Below, piece after piece: positions 13,107 through 20,474 of a stretch of DNA of 27,933 nt (position 1 is the first letter of the stretch; each line of letters begins with the position of its first letter). The stretch covers positions 1-27,933 of IMG/VR virus record IMGVR_UViG_3300022693_002146; one strand, 5' to 3'. The stretch is from a virus. The translations under genes were made by a program, and so were the position numbers. The notes under the pieces were generated by a model, which saw only the letters and a list, made by a program, of their open reading frames with translations, ran no database searches and was not told the origin of the DNA.

Positions 13107-13517
13107 ATGACTCAAAGACCAATCGCCTCTTTTGGCGACATTAAGCCAATTATGCAGAAGGCAGTAGAGACAGACGGACTCCGATACCGCGTTTCCTCGT
13201 GGGGAAAGGCTGTAAATTTCCGCCAGCGCTGTTACACATATCGGTCTCGTCTCCGCAGGCTGGCCGAAAAGAGGATGGGAGAGGTGCCCGGAATGGAGCC
13301 ATCCATCCCAGAGGACTCTATAACTATCCGTATCGAGGACATGGATGGATTTAATTGGTCCTCGAAGAGGCCGCCGCTCAGTAACCGGGCGGAAAACTAC
13401 GACGTTGTTCTGGCGCATCGCGCGATAGACGGCCAAACGCTTACTCTCTCCGGCGAGCCCGTTGAGGTAGGCGAAGCTGTGGTAAATAACAAGGAAGGGG
13501 AGCTAGAGCTTGAATAA
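13107..13517 (+). CDS. hypothetical protein (136 aa)
   Basis: MTQRPIASFGDIKPIMQKAVETDGLRYRVSSWGKAVNFRQRCYTYR..., basic first half and acidic second half. The basic stretch with repeated RxR (QRCYTYRSRLRRLAEKR) could contact nucleic acid. AAGGAAAG before ATG 13107 sets the start; an in-frame upstream ATG would lie within the terminator. Not recognised. Confidence 0.7.
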   Translation: MTQRPIASFGDIKPIMQKAVETDGLRYRVSSWGKAVNFRQRCYTYRSRLRRLAEKRMGEVPGMEPSIPEDSITIRIEDMDGFNWSSKRPPLSNRAENYDVVLAHRAIDGQTLTLSGEPVEVGEAVVNNKEGELELE

Positions 13518-13599
13518 TCTTTTATTAGCCCTACTAATGGCGGCTATAATAAGCGGAGTGTTTTACGGGGGATTGATCATTGTCGGAAGTATCTTCTAG
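13510..13599 (+). CDS. small membrane protein with TTG start (29 aa)
   Basis: Frame from TTG 13510 to TAG 13599: NNLLLALLMAAIISGVFYGG then LIIVGSIF. GGGGAG at 13497-13502 gives ideal spacing to the TTG. It overlaps the previous stop by 8 nt and the next gene by 20 nt. Nearly the whole chain is one membrane helix. A shorter form from ATG 13537 is possible. Expression is inferred only from the ribosome binding site and hydrophobicity. Confidence 0.5.
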   Translation: MNNLLLALLMAAIISGVFYGGLIIVGSIF

Positions 13600-13852
13600 C
13601 AATTCGGAAATGACCGAGGAGGAACAGCTTTTTGGCTCGCTAAAATACGTAGCCGAATCTTTCAGCTTCGTTCCATTCGGGGATATGATACTTATAGGCG
13701 CAGATAGAACATTTCTAATCTCAGTACCGATTGCAGAAGTCGGAGAGTGGGTTAGGAAGGCGTATGTGAAAGCGGAGGAGAGGCATTTTAACATACTAGC
13801 AGAGGAAGAAGAAAATATGAAGATTGCAGAGTTAGGAGGGTTTGAACTATGA
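13580..13852 (+). CDS. hypothetical acidic protein (90 aa, TTG start)
   Basis: MSEVSSSNSEMTEEEQLFGSLKYVAES... has an acidic N-terminus and a helical, glutamate-rich end. GGGGGA at about 13566-13571 supports the TTG at 13580; an ATG at 13610 is the alternative and would give 80 aa. It overlaps the small membrane ORF before it and the next ATG by 4 nt. No family recognised. Confidence 0.6.
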   Translation: MSEVSSSNSEMTEEEQLFGSLKYVAESFSFVPFGDMILIGADRTFLISVPIAEVGEWVRKAYVKAEERHFNILAEEEENMKIAELGGFEL

Positions 13853-14046
13853 TGACTCGAAAGGACTACGTATTTATCAGCGCCGTGATTAAGGAACAGG
13901 TTCGAATTGCGGATGGTAATGTTACCAGAAGGGGGGCGCTTTTCTTACTGACAGAGGCTTTTGCAGACAACCTTAGTAGGCAGAGTGCGAGATTTAAACG
14001 GCGCCTTTTTATGGAGGCCAGTGGCTTTCCAGAGGATAAAACATGA
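13849..14046 (+). CDS. conserved phage hypothetical protein (65 aa)
   Basis: MMTRKDYVFISAVIKEQVRIADG, a gap, then LLTEAFADNLSRQSARFKRRLFMEASGF. The pattern MTRKDYxxIAxxI, then LAxxFAxxNxxFxxxxFxxAcG is common in small phage proteins of unknown role. Either of two adjacent ATGs could be used. GGAGGG precedes, and the first ATG overlaps the previous stop. Confidence 0.72.
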   Translation: MMTRKDYVFISAVIKEQVRIADGNVTRRGALFLLTEAFADNLSRQSARFKRRLFMEASGFPEDKT

Positions 14047-14058
14047 GGGAGTAGAATA

Positions 14059-14265
14059 ATGCTGAACAAAGATACGTGTGTGAGCTGTAAGTTTTTTAAG
14101 TTGGGCGATATTAACACAACTGGCCTCTGCATTCGCTATCCGCCACAGATTTTGGCGGTGCCCGGAACCCTTGCCGGCCAGCTGCAAATAAAGCCCTTCT
14201 TTCCGCTGATGGATATATCTCAGTGGTGTGGAGAGTTTATAGTCAAACCAGAACAGATAAACTGA
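14059..14265 (+). CDS. small four-cysteine protein, likely zinc binding (68 aa)
   Basis: CVSCKFF (C7, C10), GLCIRYPPQ (C24) and QWCGEF (C57) give a C-x2-C ... C ... C set like the small rubredoxin-like or zinc-ribbon proteins often found in phage early operons. A partner or target is unknown. GGGAG before ATG 14059; the next gene is the helicase 14 nt later. Confidence 0.7.
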   Translation: MLNKDTCVSCKFFKLGDINTTGLCIRYPPQILAVPGTLAGQLQIKPFFPLMDISQWCGEFIVKPEQIN

Positions 14266-14279
14266 GGAGGATTAGCCTT

Positions 14280-15764
14280 ATGTCTTTTACTCTTACCGCT
14301 GAGCAAGAAGAAATTATCTCGCACGTTACAACAAGTACCGACAACCTCCTTATCAACGCCCGCGCGGGCTCGGCCAAAACTACGACGTTAATCCAGATTG
14401 CTGAGGCCCTTCCCGCCGACACAATTCTTTCTCTCGCCTTTAATAAGAAGATCAAGGAGGAGATGAAGCTGAGAATGCCATCAAATGTTACCTCAATGAC
14501 ACTAAATGGCATCGGCTACAACGCATGGAGACGCTTTCTCAAAAAGCCAGTTCGCTTCTTTGGCGGCAAGACCTACGTTGCCCTGAAGGCTGAGATCGAG
14601 AAGCTTGATAAGAGGGAGGCAGATGAAGCCTGGAGGCGCTTTTCAGAAACTATGAAGGGCGTTGCCAAAAGTAAGCAGGTTGGCTATATACCGGAGGCTA
14701 GTGCTATGGTCCGGCCGCTAGTCGATGAGGATGAATTTTACGACCACCAACTCGAGTATGAGGCGACTGAGCTTCAGCGAGCGTTGATAAATCGAATTGC
14801 CACAAAGAGCTGGCGGGAAATGATGAGCGGGACGCTGGATTTTGATGATATGCTCCTCGGTCCTGCGCTGGTCGGTGTCGCCTTCGACTACTATGATACT
14901 GTTCTTATTGATGAGGCTCAAGATTTATCCTACATCAATCACATTCTGCTGAAGAAAATTATACGAAAAAGGACTCGAGTTGTGGCAGTAGGTGATCGTC
15001 ACCAGGCTATATATGGCTTTCGCGGAGCTGAGACATCATCTATGCCAATGCTGAGGAAGATGTTTGATATGAAGCTGTTGACACTGACAATTAGCTTCCG
15101 ATGCTCAAAAGCGGTTACGGAAAATGCCCGCTGGCGCGCGCCCGACATGCGCTGGCCGGAGTGGGCGAAGGCCGGCCTTGTGCTTCACTCTGGCACTTGG
15201 GGCTCAGATGATATTCCTGACGGTACGGCTATAATTTGCCGCAACAACGCACCGCTTTTCTCCCTTGCCATAACGCTGCTCCGCGAGGGCCGCTACCCTG
15301 AGCTGGCCGGGCGCGACATTATCAAGACTGTTGTGAATAAGATGAAGAAGCTGGGGAAAAAGTCTATGTCAGCTGAGCATACGCTTATCGGCATCGACGC
15401 CTGGCTCTCTGCGGAGAAGCTCTACCACCGAGATCATAAGATGCTCGAGGACCAAGCAGCTTGTATGCGAATTTTTGTCCTTGAGACGGCAAATCTTGGT
15501 GAGGCAATGGTATTTGCTGAAGCCCTGACGCAGCAGACAGGTCGAATTTACCTAATGACAGGACACAAGGCGAAGGGGCTGGAGTTTGAAAAGGTACTAT
15601 TTCTTGACCCGCAGCTCTGCTCGAAGGAGGGCCAAGACCCAAATATAAAATATGTCATTGAAACACGGGCAATAGATACGCTAGTGTATGTGAAAAGTGA
15701 AGACTATAGGATGAAGGAGAAGGAAGAAAATAACGAGTTAAAAGTATGGGCACCATCCCCATGA
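14280..15764 (+). CDS. UvrD/Rep-type SF1 DNA helicase
   Basis: 494 residues. Seen in order: Q motif (LTAEQEEI, Q9), Walker A INARAGSAKTTTL (25-37, K33), motif Ia SLAFNKKIKEEM (51-62), Walker B VLIDEAQDLS (208-217), motif III VAVGDRHQAIYGFRGAE (235-251), motif IV LTISFRCSK, motif V MTGHKAKGLEFEKVLF (426-441), and motif VI YVIETRAIDTLVYV (458-471), where TRA fits the usual TRA(K). A 3'-5' DNA translocase for replication or recombination is expected. It is smaller than bacterial UvrD, so auxiliary domains are reduced. GAGGAGG precedes ATG 14280; a longer frame from 14223 would run into the gene before. Confidence 0.92.
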   Translation: MSFTLTAEQEEIISHVTTSTDNLLINARAGSAKTTTLIQIAEALPADTILSLAFNKKIKEEMKLRMPSNVTSMTLNGIGYNAWRRFLKKPVRFFGGKTYVALKAEIEKLDKREADEAWRRFSETMKGVAKSKQVGYIPEASAMVRPLVDEDEFYDHQLEYEATELQRALINRIATKSWREMMSGTLDFDDMLLGPALVGVAFDYYDTVLIDEAQDLSYINHILLKKIIRKRTRVVAVGDRHQAIYGFRGAETSSMPMLRKMFDMKLLTLTISFRCSKAVTENARWRAPDMRWPEWAKAGLVLHSGTWGSDDIPDGTAIICRNNAPLFSLAITLLREGRYPELAGRDIIKTVVNKMKKLGKKSMSAEHTLIGIDAWLSAEKLYHRDHKMLEDQAACMRIFVLETANLGEAMVFAEALTQQTGRIYLMTGHKAKGLEFEKVLFLDPQLCSKEGQDPNIKYVIETRAIDTLVYVKSEDYRMKEKEENNELKVWAPSP

Positions 15765-15783
15765 TGTCAGCCATATTGAGTTG

Positions 15784-15812
15784 TTGACAATCCCGCCGCG
15801 TTATGATACACA
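15784..15812 (+). promoter_or_regulatory. candidate promoter TTGACA-N17-TACACA with extended -10
   Basis: A perfect -35 and a TGA extension directly before a weak -10. The same layout (TTGACA, 14 nt, TGn, -10) is seen at 9557 and 21765. It lies in the 91-nt gap after the helicase and would drive 15856 onward. Confidence 0.45.
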
Positions 15813-15855
15813 AATATGACGTGAACACCAAACCCGCAACCAATAGGAACCCAAA

Positions 15856-16344
15856 ATGAGCAAACAAATTTCAATTCTTGGCGTAGACTTTGATGTAGCC
15901 ACGCCGTATGTAGAAGGGCATATTATTACTGCCCCGGAGGCAAAAGCGCTGAACCAAACCCGCGCCGAAAATATTGCCAACAACTGGCGGAAGAAAGTGA
16001 AGGAGGCCAACGGCGACGAAGCTGTGATCCGGGGGATTAAGAAATCTTTCGCTCAGTACGATCACGATTATGTCTTCACCCTTGCCTCTGCGGGCGGCTC
16101 CCGCTCCACCATGACTCCGCTTGAGAAAGAAAGCCGCAAGGTAGCTCGTTCTTGGCTGATCAACAAGCTGAAAGCTGCCAGTAAAACCCTCAAATCCTAC
16201 ACCGAGGAACATGATGCCGAATACGTGAAGGGCAAGATTGCTGAGGTTGCCGAGATTGACGCAATCCTGAAGATAGCCGCAGAAAATATTAAAGAGGCTG
16301 AGAAGCGCGCTACCAAGCAGCTTGATATTGACATTCCGGTCTAA
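15856..16344 (+). CDS. conserved phage hypothetical protein (162 aa)
   Basis: Begins MSKQISILGVDFDVATPYVEGH and continues IITAPEAKALNQTRAENIANNWRKKVKEA, FTLASAGGSR, then a helical end. The pattern VDYxVATPYxEGHxLTxxEAKxLNQxRxENIxNNxR is familiar from phage replication regions, with no proven function. It stands alone between a promoter and a strong terminator, so it is probably made in quantity; a DNA-binding accessory role is a guess. Confidence 0.75.
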   Translation: MSKQISILGVDFDVATPYVEGHIITAPEAKALNQTRAENIANNWRKKVKEANGDEAVIRGIKKSFAQYDHDYVFTLASAGGSRSTMTPLEKESRKVARSWLINKLKAASKTLKSYTEEHDAEYVKGKIAEVAEIDAILKIAAENIKEAEKRATKQLDIDIPV

Positions 16345-16358
16345 CCTCCCGGAATATT

Positions 16359-16411
16359 AGGCGTCGGATCTCGTTTACCTCCCAAGCTGACGATCCGACG
16401 CCTCTTTTCTT
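16359..16411 (+). terminator. intrinsic terminator with 12-bp stem
   Basis: AGGCGTCGGATC and GATCCGACGCCT pair perfectly around a 21-nt loop, followed by CTTTTCTT. Confidence 0.93.
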
Positions 16412-16426
16412 AAACTGGAGTTTAAA

Positions 16427-16777
16427 ATGTCAGATTATCACGAAATACAGGTCGTAGGTATGCACTTTCGCGGATCAGAGGCGAAGGAGCTTGCTGCAAC
16501 ACTTAATCCTGGAGATGAACTTTTTCTCGAGCGAGAGGATAATAATAAATACGACCAGAACGCGATTAAGGTGATGGCCGCCGATAAGAATGGCGAGCCT
16601 ACCTTCCACCTCGGCTACATAAACCGGGATAGCGCCGCTTGGATCTCCCCCGACCTTGACTCAGGGGCACGTTTCATAGCGACCGTTGAGGATGTTCGCT
16701 ACGCAAATAACAATCACTATCCTTATATAACACTCACTAAAAGTGAACCAGTAACAATACCACTTACTGTAGACTAA
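16427..16777 (+). CDS. HIRAN-domain protein
   Basis: 116 residues, essentially one HIRAN domain: IQVVGMHFRG (7-16), LNPGDELFLEREDNNKYDQNAI (26-47), and LGYINRDSAAWISP (62-75). In cellular proteins (HLTF, Rad5) this domain binds DNA 3' ends and is attached to helicases or nucleases. Here it is free-standing between the SF1 helicase and the Cas4-like nuclease, with which it might work. Its stop overlaps the next ATG by one base (TAATG). Confidence 0.85.
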   Translation: MSDYHEIQVVGMHFRGSEAKELAATLNPGDELFLEREDNNKYDQNAIKVMAADKNGEPTFHLGYINRDSAAWISPDLDSGARFIATVEDVRYANNNHYPYITLTKSEPVTIPLTVD

Positions 16778-17007
16778 TGCCGCCGCGCGCCCATCCACCA
16801 CTCATACGCTTTCTCTACGAAGCCCTCGGAACATCTGTCGGCCTTGTAGTGAAAACCGAGGACGCATCCCTTTTGCGGACGAAGCTTTATCCGCTGCGAA
16901 AAACTGACCCTGCTCTTATGTGTCTGGCTCTAGTCCTAAGTCCGACCGCACCAAAAACAGAGCTTTGGGTCGTATTGAAACCGGAGGTTGAAATTGCCGA
17001 AAGTTAA
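16777..17007 (+). CDS. conserved phage hypothetical protein (76 aa)
   Basis: MPPRAHPPLIRFLYEALGTSVGLVV, then LRTKLYPLRKTDPALMCLALVLSPTAPKTELWVV. This alternation of helix, strand, helix and a final strand with SPTAPxxELWI is a pattern I associate with small proteins of podovirus replication modules; function unknown. It overlaps the HIRAN gene by 1 nt and the next gene by 14 nt. Confidence 0.72.
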   Translation: MPPRAHPPLIRFLYEALGTSVGLVVKTEDASLLRTKLYPLRKTDPALMCLALVLSPTAPKTELWVVLKPEVEIAES

Positions 17008-17200
17008 ACTACAGAAACACACGATGTCTCTACGCGCAGGTGATTACCGACGCATCAGTGAGGTATTTGCGAATAAGGATCTGAAAGCGGCTAAGGTAAT
17101 TCGCCTTTTAGTCAGCCAGTTCGTCAACAATATTAATGCTAAGGCAGAGGAAGCCGACTTTGAGGCAGATGGAGAAATTGATAAAGAGGTTAAACTATGA
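16994..17200 (+). CDS. small basic protein, possible ribbon-helix-helix (68 aa, TTG start)
   Basis: MPKVKLQKHTMSLRAGDYRRISEVFANKDLKAAKVIRLLVSQFVNN...: a strand (HTMSLRAGD) then two helices, suggestive of a ribbon-helix-helix DNA-binding fold. TTG 16994 is chosen because GGAGG lies at 16983-16987; a TTG at 16988 would be too close. It overlaps the previous gene by 14 nt. Confidence 0.65.
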   Translation: MPKVKLQKHTMSLRAGDYRRISEVFANKDLKAAKVIRLLVSQFVNNINAKAEEADFEADGEIDKEVKL

Positions 17201-17227
17201 CTAAACTTATAATGCGAGGCTCGAATA

Positions 17228-17425
17228 ATGACCACTGACATATCCGAACTTTTCGCCCGCGACCCCCACACCCACACTGACGCCGATATTCGCCAGATCG
17301 TAGACACTCTACGCGAAGCTCGCTCAAAATTCATTGCTGATGGCGGTCGTCCGCGCGCATCGGCGAAGGAGCCCACAAAGACGCAGAAGGAGCTAACTCG
17401 GCTGGATTTGAATATTAAACTTTAG
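17228..17425 (+). CDS. conserved phage hypothetical protein (65 aa)
   Basis: MTTDISELFARDPHTHTDADIRQIVDTLREARSKFIADG, then a lysine- and threonine-rich tail. The first 38 residues follow a recurrent phage pattern (xDISxLFxRDPxxxTxxDIxxIIxxLRExRxxF). It usually lies next to the PD-(D/E)XK nuclease gene, as here. Function unknown. Confidence 0.72.
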   Translation: MTTDISELFARDPHTHTDADIRQIVDTLREARSKFIADGGRPRASAKEPTKTQKELTRLDLNIKL

Positions 17426-17442
17426 TAGGGAGAAAGTTTTCA

Positions 17443-18351
17443 ATGAAGAATACCTCGTTTAAAAATAACATTCAGTGGGCTTGGGACGCAACAAGTATCG
17501 AAACGGCTATGACTTGCCCCCGGAAATACTACTACGTTATGATTGAGGGTCGGAGGCCCATAAAGAAGTCAGTTCACTTATATTTCGGCGGGCTGTATGC
17601 AAAAGCCCTTGAACACTTTTACAAATACCGTGCCCGTGGGGCGTCCATTGATGCCGCCGTGTGTCGGGTTGTCCGCGAAGCCCTTATTGCCACATGGGAC
17701 GCAGATATGGGGCAACCCATGCCGTTTTCCCACGCCGCCAAAACCCGATTTTCGTTAATCCGGTCAATCGTTTGGTATTTGGCTGAATTTGCCGATGAGT
17801 CCAAGGGCGGTTTGCAAACATACATGCTGAAGAACGGAAAACCGGCTGTTGAACTCAGTTTCAGCTTCGAAATGTTAGAGGATATTGTCCTTTGCGGCCA
17901 CCTTGACCGCGTAGCGACTATGGGCGACGAGAAATACGTCATGGATCAAAAGACGACAGGAGCTACACTGACTTCCTACTATTTCGACCAGTTTAAGCCT
18001 CACAATCAATTCTCACTCTACACTCTGGCCGGAAAAATCGTCCTCGACACCCCGATTAAGGGTGTAATTATCGACGCCGCGCAGGTCGCCGTGAGCTTTA
18101 CCCGCTTCGAACGCAGCATAACCTACCGAACAGAAGAAGAGTTAAATGAATGGTGGGAAAGTGTCCTTACAACTATTCGACTTACACAAAGCTACACAGC
18201 GTTAGATAAATTTCCCATGAACCTGTCTGCGTGCGGGAATTATGGAGGCTGTCCGTTCCGCCATGTCTGTGCCGCCGCGCCAAAGATACGAGAGAAGATA
18301 CTGGCGCATGATTTTAAGATCAAAACCTGGGATCCGATTAAGAGGAGATAG
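17443..18351 (+). CDS. Cas4/RecB-like PD-(D/E)XK nuclease with Fe-S cysteines
   Basis: 302 residues. Nuclease elements in order: H58 in YAKALEHF, E137, D155 in LCGHLDRV, D168-x-K170 in VMDQKTT, then Q189 and Y193 in HNQFSLYTL. Four cysteines, C25 in TCPRKYY and C264, C270, C276 in CGNYGGCPFRHVC, match the iron-sulfur cluster arrangement of Cas4 and AddB-type exonucleases. Expected to be a DNA exonuclease used in replication or recombination. It precedes the Sak4-like and SSB genes. No Cas gene or CRISPR array is present, so the resemblance to Cas4 is of fold, not system. Confidence 0.9.
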   Translation: MKNTSFKNNIQWAWDATSIETAMTCPRKYYYVMIEGRRPIKKSVHLYFGGLYAKALEHFYKYRARGASIDAAVCRVVREALIATWDADMGQPMPFSHAAKTRFSLIRSIVWYLAEFADESKGGLQTYMLKNGKPAVELSFSFEMLEDIVLCGHLDRVATMGDEKYVMDQKTTGATLTSYYFDQFKPHNQFSLYTLAGKIVLDTPIKGVIIDAAQVAVSFTRFERSITYRTEEELNEWWESVLTTIRLTQSYTALDKFPMNLSACGNYGGCPFRHVCAAAPKIREKILAHDFKIKTWDPIKRR

Positions 18352-18354
18352 CGG

Positions 18355-18729
18355 ATGACGGATTTCACACGGGGGCCTTGGGTCAACGACAATGGTTTGG
18401 TTAATGGTTTGCACCCGGACGGTATTACTCCGTCATTTGATATTTATGATGCTGACAATTGGCCCGGCGATGATGTTGAGGCACACGCCAACGCCAACCT
18501 GATCGCCGCAGCGCCGAATTTGTATGCCGCGCTGCTGATGGCTCGACACATGGAACACGTCCAGAGTCGCAGCTGGGAAGCCGAATTTATAGACGTTGCC
18601 CTTGCCCGAGCTGAAGGCACCGAGCATATTCAAAAACGTGAATATAATGAAGAATTTGATTTTTCGCGGAGAAACCCTAATGAAGACAGGCTCGGTGGAC
18701 AGAAACACTCAACGATGGGGAAAAAATAA
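18355..18729 (+). CDS. conserved phage protein, GPW...ANANLIAAAP type (124 aa)
   Basis: FTRGPWVNDNG at the start, then AHANANLIAAAPNLYAALLMAR at about 44-65. This pair of motifs is widespread in phages and prophages; the role is unknown. The last 35 residues are charged and probably disordered. GGAG precedes the ATG 3 nt after the nuclease stop, and its stop overlaps the next ATG by 1 nt, so it is cotranslated with the recombination genes. Confidence 0.75.
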   Translation: MTDFTRGPWVNDNGLVNGLHPDGITPSFDIYDADNWPGDDVEAHANANLIAAAPNLYAALLMARHMEHVQSRSWEAEFIDVALARAEGTEHIQKREYNEEFDFSRRNPNEDRLGGQKHSTMGKK

Positions 18730-19514
18730 TGCCATCACTCGATAACCACGCCTCATCCGAGTTTGTAAAGATGCTTTTTATTGGCTCGAGTGGGACAGGT
18801 AAGACCGGCGCGCTAATTTCTCTTGTCGAGGCCGGCTACAAGCTCCGCATCATCGACCTCGATAATGGTCTCGCGGCACTGAAGAACTTTATCGCGGAAA
18901 AATTCCCAGAGAAGCTAAAAACTGTTCAATATGAAACTCGCCGCGACATATATAAGGCCGGGCCTATGGGAACCCGCGTAGTGCCGCCGCCACGCGCCTA
19001 TATTGAGTGTTGTAAGCTTATGGACAAGTGGACAGATGGGTCTAATCCTAGCGAGTGGGGAAAGGAATACGTTCTCGTGCTTGATAGCATGACACAGCTT
19101 GGCCGTGCCGCCTTCGAATGGGCTAAAGCACTCGACCCAATGAACAAACAACCACAGAATTGGTATCGAGAGGCCCAAAACGCAGTCTCAAACACCATCG
19201 CGGGCCTAACCTCTGAGGTTACAAAGACAAACGTAATCATAATCTCTCATGTAGATATTATAGAAGACAAGTCAGGGGTTATAAAAGGTTTCGCTTCAAC
19301 TATTGGCTCAGCTCTTGGGCCTAAAATTCCAACCTACTTTGATACCTTTCTTCTTATGGAGTCTATAGGCTCTGGCAGCAATGTTCGCCGAACAATAAAG
19401 ACGACTCCAACCGGCCTGATTGATGTAAAAAATCCGGCGCCCATGAGAATTGAAGCTACATACCCGCTTGAAACAGGGCTGGCTAAGATTTTTGAAAAAT
19501 TAAAAGGAGAGTGA
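18729..19514 (+). CDS. Sak4-like RecA-fold ATPase (putative single-strand annealing)
   Basis: 261 residues, about the size of the RecA core alone. Walker A IGSSGTGKTGA (18-28, K25, T26), an acidic segment RIIDLDNGLAAL (40-51), Walker B EYVLVLDSMTQ (113-123, D119) and a sensor-like NVIIISHVD (168-176). This set and the next gene fit phage Sak4-type recombinases, which anneal single strands with help from SSB. General phage nucleotide-binding proteins of the AAA_24 type look similar, so the recombinase role is a probable rather than certain call. Confidence 0.8.
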   Translation: MPSLDNHASSEFVKMLFIGSSGTGKTGALISLVEAGYKLRIIDLDNGLAALKNFIAEKFPEKLKTVQYETRRDIYKAGPMGTRVVPPPRAYIECCKLMDKWTDGSNPSEWGKEYVLVLDSMTQLGRAAFEWAKALDPMNKQPQNWYREAQNAVSNTIAGLTSEVTKTNVIIISHVDIIEDKSGVIKGFASTIGSALGPKIPTYFDTFLLMESIGSGSNVRRTIKTTPTGLIDVKNPAPMRIEATYPLETGLAKIFEKLKGE

Positions 19515-19586
19515 TAAGAACTCTAATTCCAGCCGATATGGCTTGGATCAACCGGGGCACTGTCCCCACTTTAAGGAGACTACCTA

Positions 19587-20051
19587 ATGGCATCACGATT
19601 TGCTGACATGCTTGACCGCAAGGCCGAAGATATTAAGGCACCGCCCGCCGTTCCACTTGGACACTACCTGTTTCAGGTGAAAAAACATCCAGACAAAGAA
19701 GAGATTAAAGCGCAAAGTGGCATTGTTTACGACCGCCTCCGCTTCCAAGCTGTAATCGTCTCGGCCCAGGAGGTTGATGAAGACGATCTTGAAGCCTTTG
19801 GTAAGGTTCAGGGCATTCCTATGCGCGTCGATTTTTGGTTCAACACCGAGGACGATAATAAGTTTGAGGGGTCAATGGACCGCCTGAAGCGCTTCCTCGT
19901 CGCCCTTGGCATTTTTGAGGACGGTATTGATCTGTCAGAGGCTCTTGCCGCGTCGCCGGGAGCGCAGTTTCTTGGCGAAGTAACGCACACCCCTGATCCG
20001 AAGGATAGTGAGCGTATCTACTCGGAGATCTCCCGCACATATGCCGTGTAA
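19587..20051 (+). CDS. probable phage single-stranded DNA-binding protein
   Basis: 154 residues: FADMLDRKAEDIKAPPAVPLGHY at the start, then strand-rich segments with an extended central pattern and the end FLGEVTHTPDPKDSERIYSEISRTYAV. This arrangement matches the SSB-like proteins commonly encoded after Sak4-type genes in phages. It would coat single strands during copying and annealing. It lacks the classic glycine- and acid-rich SSB tail. AAGGAG precedes ATG 19587. Confidence 0.7.
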   Translation: MASRFADMLDRKAEDIKAPPAVPLGHYLFQVKKHPDKEEIKAQSGIVYDRLRFQAVIVSAQEVDEDDLEAFGKVQGIPMRVDFWFNTEDDNKFEGSMDRLKRFLVALGIFEDGIDLSEALAASPGAQFLGEVTHTPDPKDSERIYSEISRTYAV

Positions 20052-20057
20052 CGAATA

Positions 20058-20124
20058 GAGCAGTTAATCTTCCCTCTAGCTGCTCTTAGGCCGAGAGTTG
20101 TTTTTCCAAGCTCAGCTCTCGGCC
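20058..20124 (+). terminator. tandem hairpins, possible weak terminator
   Basis: Hairpin one is GAGCAG / CTGCTC (20058-20085). Hairpin two is GGCCGAGAGTTG / CAGCTCTCGGCC (20089-20124, 12 bp with one U-G). The sequence after is GCCTTT, a poor U tract, so termination may be partial. It separates the SSB gene from the DUF4406 gene. Confidence 0.5.
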
Positions 20125-20141
20125 GCCTTTAGGATTAAACT

Positions 20142-20474
20142 ATGCACACATTTAACCGAATTGTCTACCTCTCCGGGCCAATGAAAGATATTCCACACTA
20201 CAACTACCCCCTCTTTGATTCTGTCTCAGAGCGGCTTCGAGATCACGGCCATCGAGTTTATAATCCCGCTGAGTTTCCACACGATGGCCCCCCTGAAAAT
20301 TTTCCTATTCGAACAGCCTTTGCCGCGTACAGCTCTTATATCTGTCTTGAGGCAGACACAATTGTCCTTCTACCAAAATGGCAAGAGTCTCTTGGTGTTC
20401 GGGCTGAATTTGCTCTTGCAAGCATCTGCAAGCTAGATATTTTTGAATGGAGTGATATCGTTGATCTCTGCTGA
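20142..20474 (+). CDS. DUF4406 protein (nucleoside deoxyribosyltransferase-like)
   Basis: 110 residues: IVYLSGPMKDIPHYNYPLFD (7-26), LRDHGHRVYNPAEFPHD (32-48), CLEADTIVLLPKWQESLGVRAEFALA (68-93). This matches the DUF4406 pattern, related in fold to nucleoside 2-deoxyribosyltransferases, with an expected nucleotide or nucleoside substrate. The usual SGPM and aD-tivlLp-W--S-G---E motifs are intact. Whether it is enzymatic is unproven. Confidence 0.88.
   Translation: MHTFNRIVYLSGPMKDIPHYNYPLFDSVSERLRDHGHRVYNPAEFPHDGPPENFPIRTAFAAYSSYICLEADTIVLLPKWQESLGVRAEFALASICKLDIFEWSDIVDLC

Noticed and set aside
17443-18351. Possible CRISPR adaptation function for the Cas4-like nuclease
   Set aside because: No repeats spaced as a CRISPR array and no other cas gene are visible; Cas4/RecB-like nucleases are ordinary phage replication genes.
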